This document shows, piece after piece, positions 1 through 7,847 of a DNA stretch of 47,548 nt. Source of the DNA: Lachnoclostridium sp. UBA5890 (GTDB lineage Bacteria; Bacillota; Clostridia; Lachnospirales; Lachnospiraceae). Numbering within the stretch: the first letter of the stretch is position 1; the number at the start of each line of letters is the position of its first letter. The translations under genes were made by a program, and so were the position numbers. The stretch is from contig DJEU01000066.1 in NCBI GenBank assembly GCA_002431395.1, forward strand, positions 1-47,548, given 5' to 3'. Under the pieces are notes generated by a model that did no database searches, was not told the DNA's origin, and was given only the letters and a program-made list of their open reading frames with translations.

Positions 1-6
1 AAAGTC

Positions 7-27
7 TCTTACGTGCAAGCACGACGA
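7..27. repeat. 21-nt repeat, inverted copy of 33796-33816
   Basis: These 21 bases are the exact reverse complement of 33796-33816. Their centre is a short palindrome (CGTGC, two bases, GCACG) that can form a hairpin. A related core, GTGCTTGCAC, is the tip of the large hairpin at 47358-47416. The rest of 28-131 holds no convincing gene; a 17-codon ORF at 98-151 runs into the next repeat and is not called. Confidence 0.7.
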
Positions 28-131
28 TTCATTGATTTCCATACATTGGATCCTGAATAGTTACGATTTACAATAAAAATACAAGGTGGGTGAAAGAATG
101 AATTCAAAAATGATTTTCAGAGAAAAAATTG

Positions 132-200
132 AAAAAGCGTTCTTTTCTTAATTCATCGTTTGAGGCGAAGGAAGGAAAGAACGCTCATGAAAATATTTCA
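132..200. repeat. 69-bp hairpin repeat, copy A
   Basis: This block matches 11336-11404 at 67 of 69 positions. Its arms GCGTTCTTTTCTT and AAGGAAAGAACGC pair with one G-U, and five A residues precede the left arm. Read on the minus strand it is therefore a stem followed by five T, the shape of a Rho-independent terminator. A second small palindrome (TGAAAATATTTCA) lies at 188-200. The copies are direct repeats flanking 11.2 kb of transporter genes. Confidence 0.8.
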
Positions 201-263
201 CGAGTATAAGCGTATATAGGGAGGAATAAACAAATAAAAATTAAAAATTGGAGGAATATATCT

Positions 264-692
264 ATGAAGAAGATGATTAAGAAACTTAGTGCGGTGGCAT
301 TGGCAGCTGCGCTTACAGTAACTACATTGGCAGCAGGCTCAGAGGTAAAGGCCGCTTCACATGATTTTAGAAATGCATATGGGAGAACTGTATATACAGT
401 AGGATGCACAAATAATGGAGGAAGCGTGGCGACAAGTGTAAGCGCTTTTTCAACAAAACATCAGACAAGTGCGTCAGCTAGTGGAACATTATATTATTAT
501 AACAAAAATGGAACTATTGCATACAAAGATATTTCTGAAGTGAGAGAAAATGGAAGTAATGGAGTTGTTTACGTTTCTAAAAGTGCAAAAAGACCAGCAA
601 ATTCAAAGAAAACATATTATACAACGTCACACCATACTGCTATGGCAAACTATACGTCATTTCCTGTGAAAAATTTATCACAATACAATTAA
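264..692 (+). CDS. small secreted protein, possible lactococcin-972-like peptide
   Basis: The 142-residue product has a clear Sec signal peptide: Lys-rich start, hydrophobic stretch at about 9-25, and probable cleavage after VKA near residue 31. The mature part is about 111 residues, rich in Ser, Thr, Tyr, Asn and Gly, with no membrane segment. A GGAGG nine bases before the ATG supports this start. I do not firmly recognise the family. The order SAFSTKH, then SASASG, then GVVYVSKS and a late KKTYY is loosely like lactococcin 972, a cell-wall-active secreted bacteriocin of the same general layout but about 66 residues. The ATPase at 7185-7847 also resembles the exporter ATPase of that group. 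The start of this protein is unusually long for that family, so a plain exported surface protein is equally possible. Confidence 0.75.
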   Translation: MKKMIKKLSAVALAAALTVTTLAAGSEVKAASHDFRNAYGRTVYTVGCTNNGGSVATSVSAFSTKHQTSASASGTLYYYNKNGTIAYKDISEVRENGSNGVVYVSKSAKRPANSKKTYYTTSHHTAMANYTSFPVKNLSQYN

Positions 693-711
693 TGTGATAT
701 AATGGTTTTTC

Positions 712-753
712 GATAGAGATATCAAATAATAATTTTTGGTATCTCTATCTTTT
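712..753 (+). terminator. AT-rich stem-loop with T tail
   Basis: Perfect 10-bp stem GATAGAGATA / TATCTCTATC with an 18-base loop, followed by TTTT. It separates the small secreted protein from the lipoprotein gene. An extended -10-like TGATATAAT lies just upstream (695-703), so the stem could also attenuate a transcript starting there; that second reading is inference. Confidence 0.6.
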
Positions 754-775
754 GATGATGATTGAAAGGATATTT

Positions 776-2233
776 ATGATGAAAAAATATATTGTTGCAG
801 TGTTAATGATGTTTGTTTTAATATTTCTGGTGTCGTGCAAACAAGAAAAGGCGAATGATACTATAGTTGATACGGTTTCAAGCCAAGAGACAGATACATC
901 ACAAAGTGATGTTTCTAAAACTGCCGATACTACCCCAAAACTTCAGATTGTCATGCAGGGAGAAATGTCACAGGAACGTGCGGATTATATAAATGAAGTT
1001 CTCAAGAAAAAAGGTTTTGGGTATGCCGTTGAATGGATATGCAAATCGGATTTGGCACCGTCCGATTATATGGAAACATTAAAAGACCTTAAGAAAGAAA
1101 AAAGGGGAGATATTTTATTTACCGGAGCAGGAGGAACGGATGAGGAACCATCGTATGATCTTGCGATAAAAGACAAGCTGCTGGACAATATGAAGTCGTA
1201 TCTGAAATCAAAAGAAGGCAAAAAATTAAAGGCGGCATTTCCGGAAAAAATCTGGCAAATGACAGAGGAGAAAGGAAGTTATTATGGAATAACATTGGAA
1301 AGTGAACCGTATGTAAATTATATGTATGTGGATACGGAGGTAGTAGATGAGTCTACTCTTCCGAAAAAAGTGACAAGCGGTAATTTGTTGTCTGTTTTGA
1401 AACAAATAAAGGTAAAGGATACGGATAAAAAACAGATGATATCATCCGCGATAATGGGAGCGGTAGGACTTCTGCCGGCGGACAATATTGCTTTTTGTGC
1501 AGAAAAAAACGGAGAAAAGTACCACGTTTCGTATCTGATGGACCATCCACAGATAGTGAAAATATTAAAATTAATTGCGAAAAATCCGGAAAATTATAAA
1601 GCCTATGAAGATGTAGAATCGTTAGATGACATAGCGGTACATTTTACTTCGGATATTAGTGTAGATGGTTCGGAGGGAATATGTCAGAATTTTATGTCGG
1701 AGAAGACAGATCTTTATGAAAGAAAGACATATAGGATCGGAAAACCCTATCTTGTAACTATGAGGAACATGTGCTGGGGAGTGGCTTCCTGGTCAAAAAA
1801 GAAAAAAGCCGCTTACCGGTTTTTGACAATGGTGTGCACCGATAAAGAGGTGGCAAATGCAATTTGCTATGGGAAAGAAGGAGACGATTATCAGCTTAAG
1901 GAAGGGCGTGTGATGAGTAAAAACACCGAAGGAATCCGAGGAAGCCTCCCGTATAATATGTGGATTACATATCCGATGTATGCAGAGCCAAAAGACAAAG
2001 AAAAGACTTTTCGTAAAATGACGGAAAAGGCAGATGTGGTGCCGGCAGAAGTTGTTTATGCAAAATTGGATGCGCGTACAGAAATAAAGATGGAAGAAAT
2101 ACTGCAAAAATATAGCGGTTTGTGGTGTGGCAAATATAAAAATGTCGATAAGACATTAAAGCAAATGCGGGAAGAAATGGAAAAAGCGGGGCTGGATAAG
2201 GCCTTGCAGGAAGCAAACAAAGCATTAAAATAG
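776..2233 (+). CDS. ABC solute-binding-type lipoprotein
   Basis: About 485 residues. The signal ends in a lipobox (LVSC, Cys at about 20), so the protein should be lipid-anchored outside the membrane. A GAAAGGA at 764-770 supports ATG at 776 or 779; a longer TTG start at 752 has no ribosome site. The body has the two-lobe pattern of family-1 extracellular binding proteins. Near the C-terminal side, GVASWSKKKKAAYRFL and CYGKEGDDYQL resemble the DUF3502-like end of oligosaccharide-binding proteins. Only four bases separate the downstream ATPase's TTG/GGAGG stretch from this stop, suggesting co-transcription. A binding protein beside exporter-type permeases is unusual; it may capture a peptide or sense a ligand rather than import sugar (inference). 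Confidence 0.8.
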   Translation: MMKKYIVAVLMMFVLIFLVSCKQEKANDTIVDTVSSQETDTSQSDVSKTADTTPKLQIVMQGEMSQERADYINEVLKKKGFGYAVEWICKSDLAPSDYMETLKDLKKEKRGDILFTGAGGTDEEPSYDLAIKDKLLDNMKSYLKSKEGKKLKAAFPEKIWQMTEEKGSYYGITLESEPYVNYMYVDTEVVDESTLPKKVTSGNLLSVLKQIKVKDTDKKQMISSAIMGAVGLLPADNIAFCAEKNGEKYHVSYLMDHPQIVKILKLIAKNPENYKAYEDVESLDDIAVHFTSDISVDGSEGICQNFMSEKTDLYERKTYRIGKPYLVTMRNMCWGVASWSKKKKAAYRFLTMVCTDKEVANAICYGKEGDDYQLKEGRVMSKNTEGIRGSLPYNMWITYPMYAEPKDKEKTFRKMTEKADVVPAEVVYAKLDARTEIKMEEILQKYSGLWCGKYKNVDKTLKQMREEMEKAGLDKALQEANKALK

Positions 2234-2252
2234 GTGTAGATTGGAGGATACT

Positions 2253-2948
2253 ATGCAGCTGGAATTGGAACACATTTCGAAAAGATACAAAGACAAACTG
2301 GCACTGGAAGATGTCTGTGTGACGATGAACCCCGGGGTCAATGGATTGCTGGGACCAAATGGAGCCGGGAAATCAACGCTCATGGGAATTTTGACAAAAA
2401 ATCTTATGGCGACATCCGGAATCGTTCGTGCAGATGGAAAAGATATTTTTCGTCTGGGAAAAGAGTACATGAGTAAACTTGGATTTGCGCCGCAGCAGCA
2501 GAATATGTATCCGTCTTTTACCGGGATTCGTTTTATGTATTATATGGCTGCGTTAAAAGGAATTCCCAAAAAGGAAGCAAAACCTCAGATTGAAACATTG
2601 TTAAAAAAAGTAAATCTTTGGGAGGATGCCGGGCGGAAAATCGGAAGGTATTCCGGTGGTATGAAGCAGAGGCTTTTAGTGGCGCAGGCGATGCTTGGAA
2701 ATCCACAGTTGATCTTACTTGATGAGCCTTCTGCGGGACTGGATCCGAAAGAGCGTGTGCATTTGCGAAATTTGATCGAAGAGATTGCAGAGGGGCGGAT
2801 TGTCGTCGTTGCTACGCATATTATCTCCGATATTGAAAGCATTGCGGATGATATATTTTTCCTAAAAGAAGGAAAACTTAAGGGAGTGTCGTGGGAAAAA
2901 GGAAATACACTCGAAAGTCTATATCTGGAGGAATTTGGAAATGCATAG
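2253..2948 (+). CDS. ABC transporter ATPase, BcrA/CcmA type
   Basis: A 231-residue single nucleotide-binding domain. Walker A is GPNGAGKST near residue 37, the signature is YSGGMKQRLLVAQAML, Walker B runs LILLDEPSAGLD, and the switch histidine is in VVVATHI. The GMKQR form of the signature is typical of antibiotic-resistance and ABC-2 exporter ATPases. GGAGG at 2243-2247 points to the ATG at 2253, not the in-frame TTG at 2241. The gene overlaps the following permease by 8 bases, so the two are almost certainly translated together and form one exporter. Confidence 0.93.
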   Translation: MQLELEHISKRYKDKLALEDVCVTMNPGVNGLLGPNGAGKSTLMGILTKNLMATSGIVRADGKDIFRLGKEYMSKLGFAPQQQNMYPSFTGIRFMYYMAALKGIPKKEAKPQIETLLKKVNLWEDAGRKIGRYSGGMKQRLLVAQAMLGNPQLILLDEPSAGLDPKERVHLRNLIEEIAEGRIVVVATHIISDIESIADDIFFLKEGKLKGVSWEKGNTLESLYLEEFGNA

Positions 2949-4854
2949 AAGTTATTGGAATCGTCTGCTGCATTCCAAAAAGATGATTTTTGTAATTTTT
3001 GCGGCATTTTCACTTTATTTATTAATACTTCTGCGTACGGAACCGGATGCGTATTTGTATCAGCAGATGTGGAAACAATTACCGCAGGAACAGATGACCA
3101 CCATGCAGCAGGAAGAGTGCTTACGCTACGTAAAAAGAGAACAGAAGCGGCAAAAAAATTATGCTGCCCATATCCAAAATATATGTGAAAATGCGAAGAG
3201 CATGCAGTTATTTTCTTTCTTTGCCAAGGAAGGATCTTTTGATCAAAAAAATTTGCAAAGCACACTGGAACAGTATGAAGGCAAAGAAAAAATACAGATA
3301 TCCGGGGAACCGGGAGCGGGTGTCGTGGTCGCTTCGGATGGTCTTTTGATGTCAGGCATCCTGCTTTTGCTGGTAATGGTCGCGGCGCAGATTTTGTTTG
3401 TCGACGACAAAGTATATGGAAGAAAAAAATTGTTTTTGGCAACGCGCCACGGACGGGGGAAAGATTATCTGATCCGGGTATTGACACTGGTTGAGATGAC
3501 CGTTATCGGTTATGTGATTCTTGTGGGAACCAGAGTATTATATGCTGAGATTTGCTATGGAATCGGAGATAGGAATCGTTCGATACAAAGCGTATGGAAA
3601 TATATAGACTGCATAAAGGAAATTTCTGTAAAACAGTTTTTAGAGCAGTATTATATACAACAGTTTTTGGCGATTTTGGCTGCCGTAATGGCGATAATCT
3701 GCTTTAGTCAGTTTGTCACAAGAAGTTTGTGGCTGTACCTGGGTGGAAGCATATTTGCAGGGGCTGAACTGGCAGCATATCAGTTTGTGTCGGAAAATTC
3801 ATGGCTGGCATTGCTGCGGAAGATTAATCTGTTTTCCTATCTGCAGATGGAGGATCGTCTTGGGACTTTTGAAAATTTGAATATTGCCGGGAATCCTGTA
3901 AATGAGGAAATCGTGAGATGGATTGTTGTGGGACTTGTGATGGCTGCCTCTTTTCTACTTGGCTGGTGGTATTATGGAAGGACACTTCGTCAGGGAAGAG
4001 GGTTGGCAGTATTCCGGCATAAAAAACATGTATGGGGATGTCATGGTTCCTTATGGGGACATGAAGCCTATAAGGTTTTTGTGACAGAAAGAGTGATTTA
4101 TCTTCTTGCTTTTCTTTTTGTGATAATGGCTGTTATAACACCAGTGTATCACGATGAATATCAGGATGAAGACAGTTTTTATTATTACTATTATATTCAT
4201 AAATTTGAAGGAAAATTTACAGCAGAAAAAGAACTTCAAATAGAAAAGGAAAAAGACAATTTTGTTACATGGAAAGCACAGTTTACGGCGACAAATAGTG
4301 AATACGAAAGAAATAAAATAGAAAAAAATCTGCGTCGTGAAGAAGGGTTTCAACGTTTTTTGAAAAAATGTGATTATGTAAAAGCACATCCGGGAGCTGA
4401 GCTGGTGGATGATCGTGCATTTGAGATTTTGGAAGGAAAGACAAATCCCTGGGATAAAGCTGTACACTGGGGAATAGGAATTCTTGCTATCGTATTCTGT
4501 CTTGTGGGATTGTGGAATGCAGACACACGCTATGGGTGTGATATCTTTGTCATGCCGACGGTTTCCGGGTGTGGAAGACTGCAGAAAATACGAACTTGTT
4601 ATGCGGTACTCATCACGGTTTTGATTGCGGTTATCCTATATGCGATTCAGTTTTTCCGTGTGATTGCTTCCTATACAGAATTACACTGGACGGCACTTGC
4701 CGTAAGCGTGGAACCATTGTATGCCTTTGGCAGCGGAGTAAGCATAAAAGGCTATTTTGCCTTATTGTATGCGCTGAGGTTTATAGGCTTGCTGGTCTGC
4801 GGAATGGGAATCTGTTTGTACAGTGGAAGGAAATATTATCGAATGAAACAATGA
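2941..4854 (+). CDS. large ABC-2-type permease
   Basis: A 637-residue membrane protein. It has about ten hydrophobic segments in two halves: the first starts right at residue 15, the second after about residue 380. Each half carries an extracytoplasmic stretch, and the one around residues 400-510 is charged and Tyr/Glu/Lys-rich. ATG at 2941 follows a GGAGG and overlaps the ATPase stop. The two-half layout with a single ATPase suggests a monomeric-type ABC-2 permease. The C-terminus (RMKQ stop) reads into the 36-bp duplicated block at 4850-4885, so its last codon and stop may have been created by that recombination event. Confidence 0.85.
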   Translation: MHRSYWNRLLHSKKMIFVIFAAFSLYLLILLRTEPDAYLYQQMWKQLPQEQMTTMQQEECLRYVKREQKRQKNYAAHIQNICENAKSMQLFSFFAKEGSFDQKNLQSTLEQYEGKEKIQISGEPGAGVVVASDGLLMSGILLLLVMVAAQILFVDDKVYGRKKLFLATRHGRGKDYLIRVLTLVEMTVIGYVILVGTRVLYAEICYGIGDRNRSIQSVWKYIDCIKEISVKQFLEQYYIQQFLAILAAVMAIICFSQFVTRSLWLYLGGSIFAGAELAAYQFVSENSWLALLRKINLFSYLQMEDRLGTFENLNIAGNPVNEEIVRWIVVGLVMAASFLLGWWYYGRTLRQGRGLAVFRHKKHVWGCHGSLWGHEAYKVFVTERVIYLLAFLFVIMAVITPVYHDEYQDEDSFYYYYYIHKFEGKFTAEKELQIEKEKDNFVTWKAQFTATNSEYERNKIEKNLRREEGFQRFLKKCDYVKAHPGAELVDDRAFEILEGKTNPWDKAVHWGIGILAIVFCLVGLWNADTRYGCDIFVMPTVSGCGRLQKIRTCYAVLITVLIAVILYAIQFFRVIASYTELHWTALAVSVEPLYAFGSGVSIKGYFALLYALRFIGLLVCGMGICLYSGRKYYRMKQ

Positions 4855-4885
4855 TCGGAGGAATTACCAATGAAACAATACATAC
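4850..4885 (+). repeat. 36-bp duplication, copy 1
   Basis: Exact copy of 11476-11511, covering ribosome site, start codon and first five codons of the lipoprotein gene at 11496. Here the reading frame stops after seven codons. Confidence 0.9.
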
Positions 4886-4893
4886 TAGAGTGA
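4870..4893 (+). pseudogene. remnant of a lipoprotein gene start
   Basis: ATG with a good GGAGG five to nine bases upstream, then MKQYILE and TGA. The first five codons and the whole ribosome site are identical to the start of the lipoprotein gene at 11496. The simplest reading is the scar of a deleted second copy of that gene, or a recombination join between two modules. It could still be translated as a seven-residue leader before the gene at 4934. Confidence 0.55.
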
Positions 4894-4933
4894 AGAAAAA
4901 ACTAAATATAAAATATTGGGATGGAATGTTTGA

Positions 4934-6124
4934 ATGATATATTTTTTGATAAAAGACATCAAAAGAAATTGGTTTTCTCTTTTATGGAATACCATACAAC
5001 TTACAGTGGTCGCATTGATTGCAGTGTATCTGCTGCAGGCTTTCTTAGATTACCGGCAGATAGAGCAAAAGATAAGTCAGATGACGGAACAGACGGAGAT
5101 TTATATGTTTCGGGATCAGACGGAGGATGCAGCACTTGATGAATTGATAAATGACGAAAAGAAATGTAAACAAATGGCAGATTGCTACGACGCATTTCAG
5201 AAAAAACTGCAGGAAAATACATCCAATATTAAAACATTTACAGCAGACGATTCTCTGGGATTTCCAATGCATCGGGAACAGAGAGGACAGATTCGCAGAG
5301 CATTGGGGCTGCCCAAAGAGCAAGAAGAACTCCAAAGAATACAAGTGTCAGAAAACTTTTTTGACATTTATGGCATTCAATGGGAAGGCGACAAAAAGGC
5401 ATTTGTTAGTGGAAAAACAGAAACGATACCGATTGTGGCAGGGGCTGATTTAAAGAACCTATACCACTTGCATGACGTTCTTTATGATCAGGAAACGCAA
5501 AAATATGAAATTATTGGCTTTATGGACAAAGATTCTTTTTATGTGGCACCGGGAAAGACACGTGAAAAGATTCGTCTGGATCAGGCAATTATTCAATTAA
5601 ATAGAGTAGACAAAGAAGACATATTTTCTTTGTGGGGATATTATGATTCGACCTATTTTCTGGCAGATGATCTGCAATTTATGGAAGATGAAATAGAACA
5701 ATTGCGAAAGCAGGAACTGCTCAAATTGAGTGTGAATAATTATACAAAGCAAATGGACGCGATCCGTGTGGACATGCAGGATCAGATGGTATTGATGGGA
5801 AGTATTGTACTTATCATACTGGTTTTTTGTTTTGTGGCATTGACAGCAAATATTTTTCGCTTTATCAAGGAGCATAAAAGAGAATTTGCAATCCATCAGA
5901 TGTGTGGGGCAAGACGAAAGTCGGTATGTGTGAGAATTTTAATTCCAGTGTGGAGTATATACTTTATCATGTGTGCGATTGTTTTACCGGCAGGTGGAAG
6001 TACAAAGGCGGTGTGGATCAGTATTTTGGGCCTGGCATGTTATATTGTGGGAATCAGTTTCATTCCATACATTTACTTGCGAAAAGATACCATTCGTGGA
6101 ATGCTTCAAAATACATTAGGTTAA
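4934..6124 (+). CDS. FtsX/MacB-topology ABC permease, first half
   Basis: 396 residues with one N-terminal membrane segment (about 18-38), a long extracytoplasmic domain to about residue 285, and three C-terminal segments. The cytoplasmic loop reads HKREFAIHQMCGARRKSV, the usual coupling-loop pattern of FtsX-like permeases. The ribosome site is weak (GGGATGGA). The next gene has the same topology and a LolD-like ATPase follows, so the three probably make one MacB-type transporter. Such machines act on extracytoplasmic or membrane-embedded substrates such as peptides. Partly similar to one half of the bacteriocin-associated integral membrane proteins of the lactococcin-972 group. Confidence 0.82.
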   Translation: MIYFLIKDIKRNWFSLLWNTIQLTVVALIAVYLLQAFLDYRQIEQKISQMTEQTEIYMFRDQTEDAALDELINDEKKCKQMADCYDAFQKKLQENTSNIKTFTADDSLGFPMHREQRGQIRRALGLPKEQEELQRIQVSENFFDIYGIQWEGDKKAFVSGKTETIPIVAGADLKNLYHLHDVLYDQETQKYEIIGFMDKDSFYVAPGKTREKIRLDQAIIQLNRVDKEDIFSLWGYYDSTYFLADDLQFMEDEIEQLRKQELLKLSVNNYTKQMDAIRVDMQDQMVLMGSIVLIILVFCFVALTANIFRFIKEHKREFAIHQMCGARRKSVCVRILIPVWSIYFIMCAIVLPAGGSTKAVWISILGLACYIVGISFIPYIYLRKDTIRGMLQNTLG

Positions 6125-6134
6125 GGGGGCTGTG

Positions 6135-7172
6135 ATGAGACAATTTTTTTATCGTTCCGGTTTCGTGATTGCGATTGAGATTATGGTTTCTGTGCTTTTT
6201 ATATTGTGTGCGAATGCCATGATAAATGAAAAAAAGACATATCTGCCGATAGCAGAATTAGATGAAAATTATATGCTGTTTTTTCCGTCATTGGAAGAAA
6301 AAAATGCGGTGGAAAAGATAGGATTAAAACTTCCGGATAATGTGCGTTGCGCTGGACTGCGGTTTCAAAAAGGGGCTGCGGTAGTTCTTGGCAATGGTGT
6401 AACATTGGAAGAAGGAAGATCATTTACAAAAGAAGACCAGAATACGAGAGCAAATGTACTGCTGCTTCGCAGAGATAATCTTCCACTTTGTAAAAAAATG
6501 GGAGGAAAGAAATATTATTCATTACAGGGGACAATGTATGAAGTGATTGGGGTTTATTCCGATGGAGAGCGGAATGACAGCCGTTCCAATGAATATCTTG
6601 TCAATTTGTATGCTGCCGGGATAAGTGGGGAAGATGACTGGGAATATGGATTTTTGGATGTGTCAGAAAAGGAGCAGAGAATGTTTGCTGACTCTCTGAA
6701 AAAAGAAGGTTTCACTTTTGCGGCAGGAGACCGAAAAAAGGAATATTTTAATCGGAATGTGCAGACAAGTACAAAGGCGGCACTTGCTATTTATAGTGCA
6801 GTTGCGGTAATTGTTTTTGTTAATATTTTTTCGGCAATTGCTGTGTGGATCCGCGGAAGAAAAAAAGAAATTGTGATCCGTAAGATGGTCGGCGCAGAAA
6901 AAATACAGATTTTTGGCTGGCTGGTAAAAGATTTTATGATATTAGATGCAATTAGTTTTGGCGTTGGGACAGTCATTTCCGGTGGACTGTTAGCGATGCT
7001 GGCAAAGTACGAGTTTTCGCCGTCGTGGATTGTAGTGTTTGGCAAAAGACTGGAATGGGGAGCGATAGGAATTGCTGTAATTCCGGCTTTGATTATTGGA
7101 TTGGTTGTAATAAGTATCCAAGTATGGTGGTATCTGCGACATGAAATTATACAGATTATTCGAAGCGAATAG
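6135..7172 (+). CDS. FtsX/MacB-topology ABC permease, second half
   Basis: 345 residues: one N-terminal membrane segment (about 8-26), an extracytoplasmic domain, then three segments after about residue 217. The coupling loop is RGRKKEIVIRKMVGAEKIQI, the classic FtsX form. AAGGGGG at 6123-6129 fits ATG 6135 better than GTG 6132. The gap to the previous gene is 10 bases and the ATPase gene follows in 9-12 bases, so all three are co-transcribed. It is probably the partner of the 396-residue protein in a heterodimeric permease. Confidence 0.85.
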   Translation: MRQFFYRSGFVIAIEIMVSVLFILCANAMINEKKTYLPIAELDENYMLFFPSLEEKNAVEKIGLKLPDNVRCAGLRFQKGAAVVLGNGVTLEEGRSFTKEDQNTRANVLLLRRDNLPLCKKMGGKKYYSLQGTMYEVIGVYSDGERNDSRSNEYLVNLYAAGISGEDDWEYGFLDVSEKEQRMFADSLKKEGFTFAAGDRKKEYFNRNVQTSTKAALAIYSAVAVIVFVNIFSAIAVWIRGRKKEIVIRKMVGAEKIQIFGWLVKDFMILDAISFGVGTVISGGLLAMLAKYEFSPSWIVVFGKRLEWGAIGIAVIPALIIGLVVISIQVWWYLRHEIIQIIRSE

Positions 7173-7184
7173 GAGGAAGAATTG

Positions 7185-7847
7185 TTGATAAGACTGGAAA
7201 ATGTAGGAAAGACATATCGGGAAGGAAGTGTCGCTTTTGAGGCATTAAGCAATGTAGATCTTGTGATTAAAGAGGGAGAGAGTGTTGCGATTATGGGGGC
7301 TTCCGGATCGGGGAAATCCACTTTGTTAAATATCCTTGGTGCGATGGACAAGGCAAGTGAAGGAAAATATTATTTGCAGGGAGAAGAGATAAGTTCGTAT
7401 TCTGAGAAGCAGATGGCGCACATACGAAATGAAATATTTGGATTTGTAATGCAGGATTTTGCCTTAATTGAACGTGAAACGGTAGAAAAAAATGTCATTC
7501 TTCCTCTTTTATATTCAAAACGGTTCCATCATCAGAAAAAGGCGCGTGTGGAACAGATATTAAAGGAAGTAGGATTATTTGAAAAACGACATCAGCCGGT
7601 GACAAAACTTTCCGGTGGGCAAAGACAGCGAGTGGCGATCGCAAGAGCGATGGTAAATGATGCTTCTGTACTTTTATGTGATGAACCGACAGGAGCGCTG
7701 GACCGGGCAACCGGCGACGAGATTATCCGTTTGTTTATGGAACTTCATGAACAAGGGAAAACATTGATCATAGTTACACATGATGAGACAGTCGCGCAGC
7801 ATTGTGAGCGAGTGATTCGAATTACAGATGGGAGGATTGAACAATGA
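7185..7847 (+). CDS. LolD/MacB-like ABC ATPase, lactococcin-972 exporter type
   Basis: 220 residues. Walker A GASGSGKST, Q-loop region FVMQDFALIERETVEKN, signature LSGGQRQRVAIARAM, Walker B VLLCDEPTGALD and H-loop VTHDE are all present. The Q-loop stretch is close to what I recall of the ATPase family of putative lactococcin-972-group bacteriocin exporters. AGGAGG at 7171-7176 leaves eight bases to TTG 7185 (five to TTG 7182), so the start is a TTG either way. It overlaps the next gene by four bases (ATGA). It should energise the two FtsX-type permeases just upstream. Confidence 0.92.
   Translation: MIRLENVGKTYREGSVAFEALSNVDLVIKEGESVAIMGASGSGKSTLLNILGAMDKASEGKYYLQGEEISSYSEKQMAHIRNEIFGFVMQDFALIERETVEKNVILPLLYSKRFHHQKKARVEQILKEVGLFEKRHQPVTKLSGGQRQRVAIARAMVNDASVLLCDEPTGALDRATGDEIIRLFMELHEQGKTLIIVTHDETVAQHCERVIRITDGRIEQ

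Noticed and set aside
98..151. 17-codon ORF before the first gene
   Set aside because: Half of it is the hairpin repeat, and nothing supports translation beyond a purine-rich stretch.
2585..3487. 300-codon minus-strand ORF
   Set aside because: Antisense of an ABC ATPase and permease; composition unlike a protein and no start signals.
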